A DNA stretch of 64,000 nucleotides. Source: Neorhodopirellula pilleata. Lineage in GTDB: Bacteria; Planctomycetota; Planctomycetia; Pirellulales; Pirellulaceae. The notes under the pieces were generated by a model. It was given only the letters and a program-made list of their open reading frames with translations, made no database searches and was not told the origin of the DNA. Positions 1-10,100 of this stretch are shown in pieces. A program made the translations under genes and the position numbers. Location of the stretch: NCBI RefSeq assembly GCF_007859915.1, contig NZ_SJPM01000001.1, positions 857,502-921,501 on the forward strand, in the 5' to 3' direction. Positions within the stretch are counted from its first letter, which is position 1. Each line of letters opens with the position of its first letter.

Positions 1-2299
1 CCGGATCGACGCTCGCAGCAAGTCCATTTTGGGAACCGACTCGTCGTCGATAAGCATCGCTGCGGACGATCATTCGCACCAAGTGCTTCGTCGACCAGCC
101 GCTTTCAATCAATTCGTTTGCCAGATAATCGAGCAACTCGGGATGAGAGGGCTGATCGCCCGTCGTACCAAAGTTGTTTTCCGTCGCAACCAGTCCCTCA
201 CCCATCAACCAACTCCACACACGGTTGGCGTAAACCCGCGCGGTCAAAGGGTTTGACGGATCGGCCAGCCAATGGGCGAGCTGTCGACGTCCACTGCCCT
301 CGATTTGGGACGACCAGTGCTCCGAACGTCCGATCGCCGATAGGAACCCGCGAGAAACGCGTTCACCTTCATGATGGACGATGCCGCGAACCCGGATGGC
401 AATCTGATCGACCGGCTCGCCTTCGAGGATCGTTAAATACTTCGGTCGCTTCGCGAGTTGTTGCTCGACGTTCGTCAATGACTTTTTGAGATTGTCGAGT
501 TTCGCCAACTCGTCGGCATCGTTGGTTTCGTCGACGATGTCGTTCCGGGTGGCGACCTCACCGACGGGCAGAAACTGCACCGCGTCGACGATCACATGAC
601 CATCGGCGCTGTTGTTGGACACCAACACGAACGCTTGTCCGTTTTGCTCAAACGGATACGTCCCGAGGGAAGTCCAGATGCCGTCGATCGGTGGTGTCTT
701 GCGCTGATTGACGCGAACGGTTTTGGCTTCGTTCGCACTAAAAACCTGCACCTGAACCGCTCTCGCCCGATTCGTTCCGGGGGTATAGGCGAGACGAACT
801 TCGTAGTCGCCCGCCGGCAGTTCGGAAGGTTCAAACGTAGCCGTCTTCTCTCCCAATCCGCTGTGGCTATCGTGCAGGTAACCGCTTTCGACATAGCCCG
901 GGACCGATTGCGACTGTGTCCATTCGCCGACCAAAGTGGCATCGGAGTCGTCGATGACGATGCCTGGTAACTCGCGCAGACGAATGCTTTGTTTCGTCTT
1001 GGATTTTCCGACTCGTTTCTGCAAAATCGTGACTTCCGATCGAAGTTGGTTGGCTTGGTCCTCCAATTGCTCGAAATGTGAGACGGAATCGTCGTCGAGT
1101 GGCAAAGGCTGTTCGATCCATTTCGAAAGGTTGGCATGCTCGAGTGAAATCGTCGATCGGAAGATTCCCGCGAGTGAGTAATAATCCGCCGTCGGGATCG
1201 GATCAAATTTATGATCGTGGCAGCGGGCACAGCCGATCGTTTGGGCCAAGAACGCACGACCAATTGTTTCGAGTTGTTCGTCGATATAATCGAACTCCAA
1301 CTTGGTTTTGTCTTGATCTTCCAAGTTGTTATTGCCCATCGCCAAGAACGCGGTAGCCGTTGCTGCTTTCTGGCGTTCTTGAAGGGTATTCCCACCGAAC
1401 AGATCACCGGCAATTTGGTCGCGGATCATCTGGTCGAATCCGCGATCTTCGGCGTAAGCGTGAATCAAATAGTCACGATAACGCCAAGCCTCCGACAAGA
1501 CAAAACCACGCAATGTGATCGACTCGGCATAACGAGCCACGTCCATCCATCGTCTCGCGAACGTTTCGGCATAACCCGGCGAAGCCAACAAAGACTTCAA
1601 CAGCACATCCCATTTCTCAGGTGAACGATCTTGCACAAATGCGTCAATCTGTTCAGGAGTAGGCGGCAAACCGGTCAGATCGAATGACATGCGCCGTAGC
1701 AACGCTAAATCATCGGCAATCGGTTCGGGTTGTAAGTCGTGGGATTGCAACCCCGCCAACACAAACCGATCGATTGGAGACTGAGCGGGGGGCAAGTCCT
1801 CGACCGATGGACGTTTGATCGGCGCGTACGCCCAATGTTCGGTTGCCCGCTCGACCGGCAACGCGGTCGATTGGATCCGCCCGGCAGTGTTCCCCTCACG
1901 TGGATCATAGGCGCCGTCTTGGATCCAATCGCGGAACTGTTCGATCGTCTCGGCATCGAGTTTTCCATCGGGCGGCATCTGCAGATCGGAATCCTGATAT
2001 TCGATTGCCCGCATGAGTAAGCTTGATGCAGGATCGCCAGGAATCACTGCGGGACCGAGGTCCCCTCCTGTTTCCCAACCACTGCGGGAATCGAGCAGCA
2101 ACTGACCGCTCGCTTCGGTGTCCGTGGAGTGACATTCCAAGCAATGCTCGATCAACACCGGTCGAATGTGCGTTTCAAAGAATACTTGTCCACGTGGACT
2201 CGGCGTATCGTCGCAATGGCACCGCTTACCAGCGATCAACATCGACGCGGCATAAAACGCGAGCAGCCCGAACACGGGCCAGTGGCGGGATAATCGCAT
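1..2299 (-). CDS. PSD1-family planctomycete cytochrome c protein (DUF1549/DUF1553), 3' end outside window
   Basis: An uninterrupted reading frame runs leftward from an ATG at 2299 off the left edge (about 766 residues seen). It starts with a signal peptide-like segment, then a haem-binding site CLECH near residue 53 and the MPPDGKL motif usual for planctomycete cytochrome c domains. DUF1549 follows from about residue 170 and contains a second CxxCH (CARCH near residue 357). Residues about 450-577 resemble the golvesin/xanthan-lyase type CBD, and DUF1553 begins near residue 676 (LADPSNPLTARVYANRVW). Proteins of this family are exported, probably haem-containing, and linked to polysaccharide degradation; the exact reaction is unknown. 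It lies 184 bp downstream of the symporter gene on the same strand, so it may share its transcript. The stop codon is not in the window. Confidence 0.9.
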   Translation of the reverse strand, partial: MRLSRHWPVFGLLAFYAASMLIAGKRCHCDDTPSPRGQVFFETHIRPVLIEHCLECHSTDTEASGQLLLDSRSGWETGGDLGPAVIPGDPASSLLMRAIEYQDSDLQMPPDGKLDAETIEQFRDWIQDGAYDPREGNTAGRIQSTALPVERATEHWAYAPIKRPSVEDLPPAQSPIDRFVLAGLQSHDLQPEPIADDLALLRRMSFDLTGLPPTPEQIDAFVQDRSPEKWDVLLKSLLASPGYAETFARRWMDVARYAESITLRGFVLSEAWRYRDYLIHAYAEDRGFDQMIRDQIAGDLFGGNTLQERQKAATATAFLAMGNNNLEDQDKTKLEFDYIDEQLETIGRAFLAQTIGCARCHDHKFDPIPTADYYSLAGIFRSTISLEHANLSKWIEQPLPLDDDSVSHFEQLEDQANQLRSEVTILQKRVGKSKTKQSIRLRELPGIVIDDSDATLVGEWTQSQSVPGYVESGYLHDSHSGLGEKTATFEPSELPAGDYEVRLAYTPGTNRARAVQVQVFSANEAKTVRVNQRKTPPIDGIWTSLGTYPFEQNGQAFVLVSNNSADGHVIVDAVQFLPVGEVATRNDIVDETNDADELAKLDNLKKSLTNVEQQLAKRPKYLTILEGEPVDQIAIRVRGIVHHEGERVSRGFLSAIGRSEHWSSQIEGSGRRQLAHWLADPSNPLTARVYANRVWSWLMGEGLVATENNFGTTGDQPSHPELLDYLANELIESGWSTKHLVRMIVRSDAYRRRVGSQNGLAASVDP

Positions 2300-2483
2300 C
2301 TGAAAGATCCGGCGGGAAAAGGGAAGGCAGGACCCCCAGTTTAGTCACTCGAACGACCGGCTCGCAACATGCTCGAGCGAATCGTTCGAAGATGCGAAAT
2401 GGATACAGAACGTCAATCGACGCATCGCCGCATGTTCAAACTACGAACAAGCTCGACGAAACTAGCTGCACAACAACAGGTTC

Positions 2484-4067
2484 TCAAAAAACATTAAGAT
2501 TACTAGCACGACGTGAAAGCCATGAAATTGCAACGAACAAAAGGACATTCGCCGCCAACCCCCACGCGGAGGCGTGGAGCGGTGCGATGGCTTTGGCCTC
2601 GTTGACCCACCGCAGTAGCGGCGAAGACGGATCCGAAAAAAGTGGCGGAAAAAGCGAAGTAAAACAGAACGCCACTATCAGACCGCAGGCTAGACCGGCA
2701 ATCGCCGCCTGTTTCGTTCCACGTTGGATAAATAGAACGTCAATGGTCATGGGCAGTAATTGAACGCTGAAGGCGACCGCAAACAGAGCAAGGCCGACGA
2801 TCATTTGCATGAAACCGGACAAACTGCTTCCGGGACGACTACCTATCAACACGAATGCGAGTGAAACCGCAGTGGCCACCACAATGACCACTTGACCCGC
2901 CAACACTCGCTCACGCTCGTTCGAACTTCGGTGCACGAAACGACCATAAATGTCTCGAGTGAATAATGCGCTGAGTGCGTGCAGATTGCTGTCGGCGGTG
3001 CTCATGGCTGCGGCCATGATTGCCACCACTATCAATGACGAAAAAACGGAACCGATGGGACCGCCCATTAGCTTTGGCAATAGGTCGTCCAGCATGACAA
3101 CGAGGATTTGGTCGTAGCTGGCGATCTGTGCATTCGGCAAAACGCCCGAATCATCGATTTGAAGCGGATATAGAATCTGCCCGCCCAGCCCGATCGGCAT
3201 GATGGCGAACAAAAACGATGCCGTCAGAACGATAGTAAAAATCAGCGCACTGCGCCGCAGCGTCAGCGAGTCGCGAGCGGAGTAGAATCGCATCCACTGG
3301 GCGGGTTGAATGATGCCGCCAATCGGCATCAACAGACACACCGTGAAGAGCATCGGAAGCTGCCAGAAATTGGTATTACCCGGAACGGTTAGAGAGGATT
3401 TTGGCAGCTCGCCAATGCGATGGAGGAACTCGACCGGACCTCCCAGACTCACCAGCAGGGCGACGCCGCCAAATGCCATCCCTGAAATCAACAATAGACA
3501 CTGCAACGCATCCGTCCATGCGACGCTCCGCATTCCTCCAATCATGATGTACAGCGCCGTGATCACTGATAAGACAATCGCTCCAACTTCGAATGCGTGT
3601 TCGGACCGATCAAACAAAACCGCCGCGAGTTCCCCGCCGGCTTTGAGTTGCATCATCACGTAAGGAATCGCGAAAAGGAAACCGACTAAAGCGATTAATA
3701 ATCGAAGTACCACCTCACTCCCGTAGTGGTCGCACAACATATCAGCTTGTGTGATGTAATTCCCTCGACGCCCCGCTTTGCGGATGCGGTCACCGAGTAG
3801 ATAAATACACACACCCGCGACCGGTACGTTGAGACTAACCAGCGCGAAAACGACGCCCTCGCGATACACCATTCCCGGCGCACCGAGCAATGCAAACGAA
3901 CTAAAGAAGGTGGCCATGATCGTCATCGCTGAGATCAACCAGCCCTGGCCTCGGCCCGCCAAATAGTAATCGTCTTCGCTATTCTCGCTACACCGATGTC
4001 CGAGCCAGCCGAACACCAACAAGATGACCAGGTACAGCAGCACTACCAGGACGGGAATGGATATCAC
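2484..4067 (-). CDS. Sodium:solute symporter family (SSS) transporter
   Basis: The 527-residue product is almost entirely hydrophobic, with about 13 predicted membrane spans, the usual size and shape of SSS transporters. The early segment DDYYLAGRGQGWLISAMT and the following FFSSFALLG stretch match the family's conserved first helices, as do GGMRSVAWTDALQ and the AAAMSTADSNLHALSALFTRD segment. It should import a small organic solute with sodium across the inner membrane; the substrate cannot be read from sequence. Its ATG overlaps the stop of the upstream DUF3311-like gene by four bases (ATGA), and both follow an isomerase gene, suggesting uptake and processing of a sugar or sugar acid. Confidence 0.9.
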   Translation of the reverse strand: MISIPVLVVLLYLVILLVFGWLGHRCSENSEDDYYLAGRGQGWLISAMTIMATFFSSFALLGAPGMVYREGVVFALVSLNVPVAGVCIYLLGDRIRKAGRRGNYITQADMLCDHYGSEVVLRLLIALVGFLFAIPYVMMQLKAGGELAAVLFDRSEHAFEVGAIVLSVITALYIMIGGMRSVAWTDALQCLLLISGMAFGGVALLVSLGGPVEFLHRIGELPKSSLTVPGNTNFWQLPMLFTVCLLMPIGGIIQPAQWMRFYSARDSLTLRRSALIFTIVLTASFLFAIMPIGLGGQILYPLQIDDSGVLPNAQIASYDQILVVMLDDLLPKLMGGPIGSVFSSLIVVAIMAAAMSTADSNLHALSALFTRDIYGRFVHRSSNERERVLAGQVVIVVATAVSLAFVLIGSRPGSSLSGFMQMIVGLALFAVAFSVQLLPMTIDVLFIQRGTKQAAIAGLACGLIVAFCFTSLFPPLFSDPSSPLLRWVNEAKAIAPLHASAWGLAANVLLFVAISWLSRRASNLNVF

Positions 4068-4360
4068 GCGTGCACTCCCTCTTCGTCGTCGGTACTCGAC
4101 GGCGTCATTGGCGGTTCATTCTCTTCGTCAGACGACCGGCTCCACAGACAAAAATAGGCAATGAGCACAACGCCAACTTGTACGAAGTACCAAAGGATGC
4201 CCCACGCATAAACCAGTGGAATGCCTTGGATGGTATCTGGCCGATTGACAAGAAGCACACCGGGGCCGGTGCCCATCACCAGGCTTAAAACGAACGCCAA
4301 CGTCAAACTGTGTTTCAACCAACGATTCGTCGGAGGCGTGGATTTGGAAGTGGGGTGCAT
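4064..4360 (-). CDS. Small two-span membrane protein, DUF3311-like
   Basis: This 98-residue protein has two hydrophobic segments (about residues 16-36 and 50-73) joined by a loop containing NRPDTIQGIPLVYAWGILW, which resembles the conserved N-R-x(n)-G-x-P-x-x-Y-x-W pattern of DUF3311 proteins. Members are commonly encoded directly before an SSS symporter, as here, where the stop overlaps the symporter start by four bases. It is probably an accessory subunit or stability partner of that transporter in the inner membrane, an inference from gene order only. The C-terminal tail is acidic and probably cytoplasmic. It begins 11 bp after the isomerase gene stop. Confidence 0.7.
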   Translation of the reverse strand: MHPTSKSTPPTNRWLKHSLTLAFVLSLVMGTGPGVLLVNRPDTIQGIPLVYAWGILWYFVQVGVVLIAYFCLWSRSSDEENEPPMTPSSTDDEEGVHA

Positions 4361-4371
4361 GGCGAAGCCTG

Positions 4372-5379
4372 TTACGAGGGTCTCTCGACGCCCGATCGTT
4401 CAAACGCGGTCGACAGATTTCGGTAGCAAGTGCGTGCCGCAGCAACGGCATCGTATCCGGCTCGTTTGGAAACCATTGAACTGACTTCACAATTGATGTC
4501 GCCTCGATACCCGCCACCATGAAGACGGCTAATAAGATCCGCGAAATCAATATTTCGCGTTTCGCCCGGCAGTTCAAAAACGACCCGATCATCGACTCTT
4601 TTCACATCCTTCACAGCAACATGAGCCACATAGGGAAGAGATGTTTCAATGGTCTCAATGAGAGGCAAGTCCCGAAACGCATAGTGACTATAGTCAAAAA
4701 CCATTCGCAATCGATCAGGTGCGCCGAGTTGCTCAAACAGCCAAACGGCTTCGGCGGGTTGCGAAACGACGCCTCCTCGATGAGGTTTGATCGCGATCGC
4801 CGTTTGCGTTTCGTCTGCCAAACGGACCCACCGCCCGAGGCGATCGCGGAGGAGATTCTTGGACGACTCAAAATCGCCGCCACCGAGCACGGTTTGCACG
4901 AGCGGTGGTGTCGAAGGTGCAAGTTCGTGAGCGAGTTCGGTTGCCAGTTTGAGTCTTTCCAACGCAAACGCTTGTTGCTTGTCGCTGAGGGGAGAAACAT
5001 GCTCCATCAACGAGGTAAGTCGCAACGAGTGTTCTTCCAAACGCACACGTATCGCTTTCTTTCGTGCCTCCGAAAGCTCGGCGGAATCGGCGTCCCATCC
5101 TTCGCGGACCGCTAGCTCGACGGAATCAAATCCAATCTTCGCCAGAACGTCGATCGCGGTTTCCGACCTCAGCGATGGCATACCATAAGTGCTGAACCCG
5201 AGTGTACACGTTCGGATCGAGGGGCTGAGGCGTTCTTGACCTGAGGCCTTGTTTGCCCGCAACATGGCGTTCATACCACCGGTCATCAAGGCGCACGTGC
5301 AACCGCCAATTACGTTGCGTCGAGACAAAGGTCGGTCCCACGAACTCGACACCGACACTGGTCTCGATTGATTTCCCAA
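4372..5379 (-). CDS. Tat-exported sugar phosphate isomerase/epimerase-like protein
   Basis: The product (335 residues) has a twin-arginine signal, PLSRRNVIGGC near residue 17, followed by a TIM-barrel of the xylose isomerase-like/AP endonuclease 2 family. Conserved pieces include GFSTYGMPSL at the first strand, IGFDSVELAVREGWD, IAIKPHRGGV and VFDYSHYAF, plus a late NCEVSSMV with the usual acidic metal ligand. Such proteins isomerise or epimerise sugars, but the substrate is unknown. No ATG is available upstream of the Tat motif: the longest start is TTG at 5379, with GTG codons at 5358 and 5352 as alternatives. It is the first gene of an apparent operon with the DUF3311-like and symporter genes, divergent from the sulfatase gene. 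Confidence 0.82.
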   Translation of the reverse strand: MGNQSRPVSVSSSWDRPLSRRNVIGGCTCALMTGGMNAMLRANKASGQERLSPSIRTCTLGFSTYGMPSLRSETAIDVLAKIGFDSVELAVREGWDADSAELSEARKKAIRVRLEEHSLRLTSLMEHVSPLSDKQQAFALERLKLATELAHELAPSTPPLVQTVLGGGDFESSKNLLRDRLGRWVRLADETQTAIAIKPHRGGVVSQPAEAVWLFEQLGAPDRLRMVFDYSHYAFRDLPLIETIETSLPYVAHVAVKDVKRVDDRVVFELPGETRNIDFADLISRLHGGGYRGDINCEVSSMVSKRAGYDAVAAARTCYRNLSTAFERSGVERPS

Positions 5380-5563
5380 GAAATTGGCCTCTACAAAAAG
5401 ATGGTTTGCTCGACACGTCCAAGGTTCAGGATTCTATCGGACCGAAAGTCAGACGACAAATCTTCGAATACCGGCCCCAAAACGTTGCATGATTTGGCTT
5501 TCGGATTCAGCTAACATAAGTCTGAGGTCATCCTTTGCCACGAACCCGTTCAGAAACGCTGAC

Positions 5564-7183
5564 ATGACTGAACCATCCAAACGCACTCCCGTTGTTCATC
5601 ATGCTGCGTGCATTTTAATGGTTGCGTTGGGCGGCATGAACTCGTCTTTCATCCGAGCAAATGATTTCTTCGGCGAAGTTCCCAGCTTCGGTGAAGTTCC
5701 CAGCGAAGCCGAGCGGCAAGATTTGGTGAAACTACCGGACGTGATCTTCATCATGATCGACGACCTTCGGCCGATGCTGGGCTGCTATGGCAATCCGCAT
5801 CTTCAGACCTCGAATATCGATCGCTTGGCGCGTCGCGGAATGGTTTTCGATCGTGCCTATTGCCAGTACGCCAAATGCGGGCCGTCGAGACTGTCGATGA
5901 TGACGGGCCTACGTCCCGATTCGATCGGTGTCTACGACCATCGGGAACGAGAGGTCGCCGACTTTCGCAATCGTCATCGGCAAGCCGTTTCAATGGCAAA
6001 GTGGTTTGGTGAACAGGGATACCTTACTCGCAGTTTTGGAAAAATTGATCACGACGGATGGGATGTCGATGAGGATTGGTCGGAACCACCGTCGCCGGGA
6101 CGCGAACAAGAAATGCTCGAAATCGTAGACCCGAATAACCCTACCGGCACGACGATCATCGCGGATCGGTTCAATTGCCCGGCCTGGCAAGATCCCAACG
6201 TTGACGACGATCATTTGTTTGCCGGTCGAATGACTAATCAAGTTCTCAAACTGGTGAAGACCCGTGACCCCAATCAGCCGTTGTTTCTTGCTGTTGGATA
6301 TCGCCGGCCACACCTTCCGCTCGTTGCGCCACGACGTTTCTTTGATTTGTATCAACCAGATGAATCTTGGTTGGCGACCAACCCAAATCCGGCCAAGGAT
6401 TCGCCTGTTTTGGCTTGGTTCAATTCCGACGGCTATACCGGCGCGATCAAGAAACAAGGATTTACAATTTCGAAAGACATCAGTAATCGCGAAGCGAGAC
6501 GATTGAACGGTTACGAACTTCGAAGCTATGTCGGTGTTCCGAACGAGGGTGAGATTCCGCTGCAAACCCAACTGAAGATCGTTCAAGCTTACGCCGCGTG
6601 CATCAGCTATGTCGATTCGCAAGTTGGCCGCCTCCTTGATGCAATTGATCGATCGCCACGCGGTGAGAAAACCATTGTTGTCCTGTGCTCCGATCACGGT
6701 TGGCATCTCGGTGAACAGGGTGCGTGGTCAAAGATGACGAACTTTGAGGTGGCGACTCGTGTTCCCCTGATCATTTCCGCTCCGCAGGTGACGCCAGGAC
6801 GATCATCAATGTTGGCGGAATTAGTGGACCTTTACCCCACACTTTGCGAACTGTCGGGCATCCCACTTCCCTCACATCTCGAGGGCGAAAGTCTAACGAA
6901 CGAGGTGCGGAACCCCGGTCGCGCAGAACAGCAGAGATTTGCCTTGAGCCAATTCGCTAGGCAGCGAGAAACGTACATGGGGCGAGCCGTGCGGAGCGAT
7001 CAATTTCGATACGTACAATGGACTGAATCGAAAACCGGTAAGCTCGTCGAGTTGGAACTATATGACCACCGGATCGATCCGCACGAGACCGTCAATGTCG
7101 CAAAACGTCCGGAGTACGCAAGTGAACTGAAGAAATTGGAACAGTGGGTACCGCAATTCCAGAGCAGGTTGACATCCCGATGA
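5564..7183 (+). CDS. Sulfatase, iduronate-2-sulfatase-like
   Basis: This is a formylglycine-dependent sulfatase. The active-site motif KCGPSRLSMMTGLRPDS contains the C-x-P-S-R cysteine that is converted to formylglycine; IMIDDLRPMLGCYG provides the first metal-binding aspartates and CSDHGWHLGEQG the second set. The segments GYRRPHLP and WSKMTNFEVATRVPLI are typical of the iduronate-2-sulfatase branch. The ATG at 5564 was chosen because it places a hydrophobic signal peptide at the N terminus; the frame is open further upstream to 5384, but that extension looks non-coding. An 18-bp tandem duplication (5668-5703) repeats FGEVPS just after the signal. The stop overlaps the next gene's ATG (ATGA), so the two are translationally coupled. 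It likely desulfates algal or other sulfated glycans in the periplasm. Confidence 0.93.
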   Translation: MTEPSKRTPVVHHAACILMVALGGMNSSFIRANDFFGEVPSFGEVPSEAERQDLVKLPDVIFIMIDDLRPMLGCYGNPHLQTSNIDRLARRGMVFDRAYCQYAKCGPSRLSMMTGLRPDSIGVYDHREREVADFRNRHRQAVSMAKWFGEQGYLTRSFGKIDHDGWDVDEDWSEPPSPGREQEMLEIVDPNNPTGTTIIADRFNCPAWQDPNVDDDHLFAGRMTNQVLKLVKTRDPNQPLFLAVGYRRPHLPLVAPRRFFDLYQPDESWLATNPNPAKDSPVLAWFNSDGYTGAIKKQGFTISKDISNREARRLNGYELRSYVGVPNEGEIPLQTQLKIVQAYAACISYVDSQVGRLLDAIDRSPRGEKTIVVLCSDHGWHLGEQGAWSKMTNFEVATRVPLIISAPQVTPGRSSMLAELVDLYPTLCELSGIPLPSHLEGESLTNEVRNPGRAEQQRFALSQFARQRETYMGRAVRSDQFRYVQWTESKTGKLVELELYDHRIDPHETVNVAKRPEYASELKKLEQWVPQFQSRLTSR

Positions 7184-10100
7184 TTGACAATTCGAAATGC
7201 TCGACAGTGATGTTACACAGGATCTTGGCCGGAGCAACGGCTGTTCTCTTGATTGTTATGCCGATCGGAAAGGTGCCCTGTGCGTGTTCGGACGACTTCG
7301 TTCCTGTCAACACGCAACCCCATGACGAATCGCCGCTTTCCCCGAACGAGGCGATCCAACAGTTGACCGTTCCGCCGGGATTTGAAATCACCCTGGCGGC
7401 GGCCGAGCCCGAAGTTCAGCAACCGATCGCGATCACATATGACGACCGCGGTCGATTATGGGTGGCGGAAAGCTATTCGTACAACGGCAGCAAATTCACG
7501 GACGAACCGCACGACCGAATATTGATCTTCGAAGACACGACGGGGAATGGCGTTCTCGATCGGCGGACTGTGTTTTGCGACGGGTTAACTCATTTAACCG
7601 GATTGGAAATTGGGTTCGGCGGCGTCTGGATCACCGCCCCGCCTCATCTGAGCTTCATTCCCGATAAAAACCTTGACGACGTCCCTGATGGCGATCCGAT
7701 CGTTCATTTGGACGGTTGGTCTCTCAAAGCGGAACACAACAGCGTCAATGGATTGGACTGGGGCCCCGATGGTTGGCTGTACGGTCGCCATGGGATCAAA
7801 CAGCCTTCCCGGGTGGGGCGTCCGGGAACTCCCGCCGAACAACGTGTTGAACTCAGTTGTTGCATCTGGCGTTACCATCCGATCGAGCATCAATTCGAAG
7901 TGGTTGCCGACGGTACCATTAATCCCTGGGGACTCGATTTTGATGAACACGGCGAAGGCTTCTTGACGACGAGTGTGGTCGACCATTTGTGGCATTTGAT
8001 TCCGGGCGCTCACTACGAGCGATGGAAAGATCGCGGCACACATCCGGATCCCTATGCCTATGAGTTGATGTCCGCAACTTGCGATCATTTGCACTGGGCA
8101 TCAGGGCAATTTGACAAGCAAAGCCGAGTAGCCGCGGGCAACCTGGACCATGGTGGCGGGCACTCGCATTGTGACGCAATGATTTATCTGGGAGGTCGTT
8201 GGCCCTCGCAATATCACGGTGCTCTGATGATGAGCAACATTCATGGTCGCCGTATCAATTGCGATCGATTGTTATTGGACGAGATCGGGTACCGTGGAAT
8301 CCATGAGAAAGATTTTCTGGTTGCGAATGATCCTTGGTTTCGGGCTGTCTCGATGGAGTACGGTCCTGACGGCGATGTCCATCTGACGGACTGGTCCGAC
8401 AACGGTGAATGCCATGATCGAGACGGCGTGCATCGTACGAGTGGAAGGATTTACAAGATCTCGTGGGGCTCACCCCGCCGTGTCTCGGTGGATTTGCAGA
8501 ACGCCTCGGACGAGCGTCTCGTCGAATATCAAACGCATCACAATGAATGGTTTGTCCGCCATGCTCGACGAATCTTGCAGGAACGCGCAGCCGCGGGAAA
8601 CGACATGTCCCATGCTGACGAAATGTTGCGGCAAATGTTTCAAGAGAGTGATCATTCGGTGGTTCAGCTTCGTGCGATATGGGCGTTACATGCAATCAAC
8701 CGTTTCGATGAGTCGTGGCTGAACGAGCTACTGATCAATCCAAACGAACATGTGCGCTGCTGGGCGTTGCGGCTTATTCTCGAAAAGGACACTGTTAGCC
8801 AATCAACACTGCACGAGATTGAATCTTTGGCAAAGCGAGATCGTTCCGGATTGGTGCAGTTGACCTTGGCTTCGAGCATGCAACGGATTCCGGTCGGAAA
8901 ACGTTGGCCGACGCTACTTCCCGTTGCTGAACGGTCTGATCGATGGCAATCCGACAATCTTCAACGAATGATTTGGTATGCGTTGGAACCAGAAGTCGCC
9001 TCCGATCCCGCTGCGGCTCTGAATCGGCTGGACCACGTCTCATCGGTCATTCGACGATGGATCGCCAGACGCATCACCGAGATGCCTGGTGATGAATTCG
9101 AGTTAATTTTTGACAAACTTGATCGAACGCATCGATCGGAAATCATGGCTGACCTGTTGGAGGGATTCAATCAATCTTCCGCCGAACTAAAGACGTTGTC
9201 TTCCGAATCAATCGCGACGATCGAACGTCTGATACGCCATCCCAATGCCGACGTTCGTTTGGTGGCAGTGACGACTGGAGCGAGTGTCGGTGGCGAGAGA
9301 ACAATACAAGAATTTCGGACGCTGTTACATGACAGTGCGACCGGGCTCGAAACGGCTCAAGGAATCTTATCCGGTATGGTCCGTCGTGACGTAAACGGTT
9401 TGCAAGACGACTTAAAACGATTGTTCACCTCCGGGCGATTGGTGGTTCCCGCACTACAGGCCGCTGCGACACTCAAAGCATCATCGCTGGTTCAATCGGT
9501 ATTGGACCGATATCCGCATTTCGATGACGCAGAAAAATCTGCTGCCATCGACTTCTTGACTTCTCGAAAACCAAACGCAAAGCGTCTGCTCGATGCAATC
9601 GAACAGAAAACAATTCCGCCATCTGCTCTCTCTGCGGAACAGGCGCGTCAAGTCCGCGCGTTCAATGACGTTGATCTGACAAAACGATTGGAGAAACTGT
9701 GGGGAAGCATTCGGCCTTCACCCGAAGACCGATTAACGCAGATTCACCAATGGGAGCAAAAACTAACTACCGTAGCACTCGAGCAGACCGATCTGACTCG
9801 AGGCCGCTACCTCTTCAAGCAACACTGCGGCAATTGTCATCGACTTTTTGGTGAAGGCGAAACGATCGGTCCAGATCTTACCGGTTCCAATCGTGGCAGC
9901 CTTCACTACTTGCTTTCGAATGTGATTGACCCAAGCGCTTCGGTCCCCATTGATTTTCGCTTGGCGGTCGTGTTGACCCTCGATGGCCGGGTCGTAACGG
10001 GAATTCTCGCAGGCCGTTCAGCGAGCGGGTTGACGATCAAGACCGCCCGCGAGACGGTCAATCTTCCCGACGATGAGATCGAATCGTTCGATCTTTTGCC

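Noticed and set aside
592..1413. Long frame (273 codons) on the minus strand in a different phase from the PSD1 gene
   Set aside because: It lies wholly inside the PSD1 reading frame, which has clear conserved motifs; its own translation is Arg/Ser-rich and matches no family.
2023..2763. 246-codon plus-strand frame across the PSD1 start and symporter end
   Set aside because: It is antisense to two well-supported genes and its translation is low-complexity and basic.
5990..6706. 238-codon antisense frame inside the first sulfatase
   Set aside because: Overlaps the conserved sulfatase core on the other strand and shows no recognisable domain.
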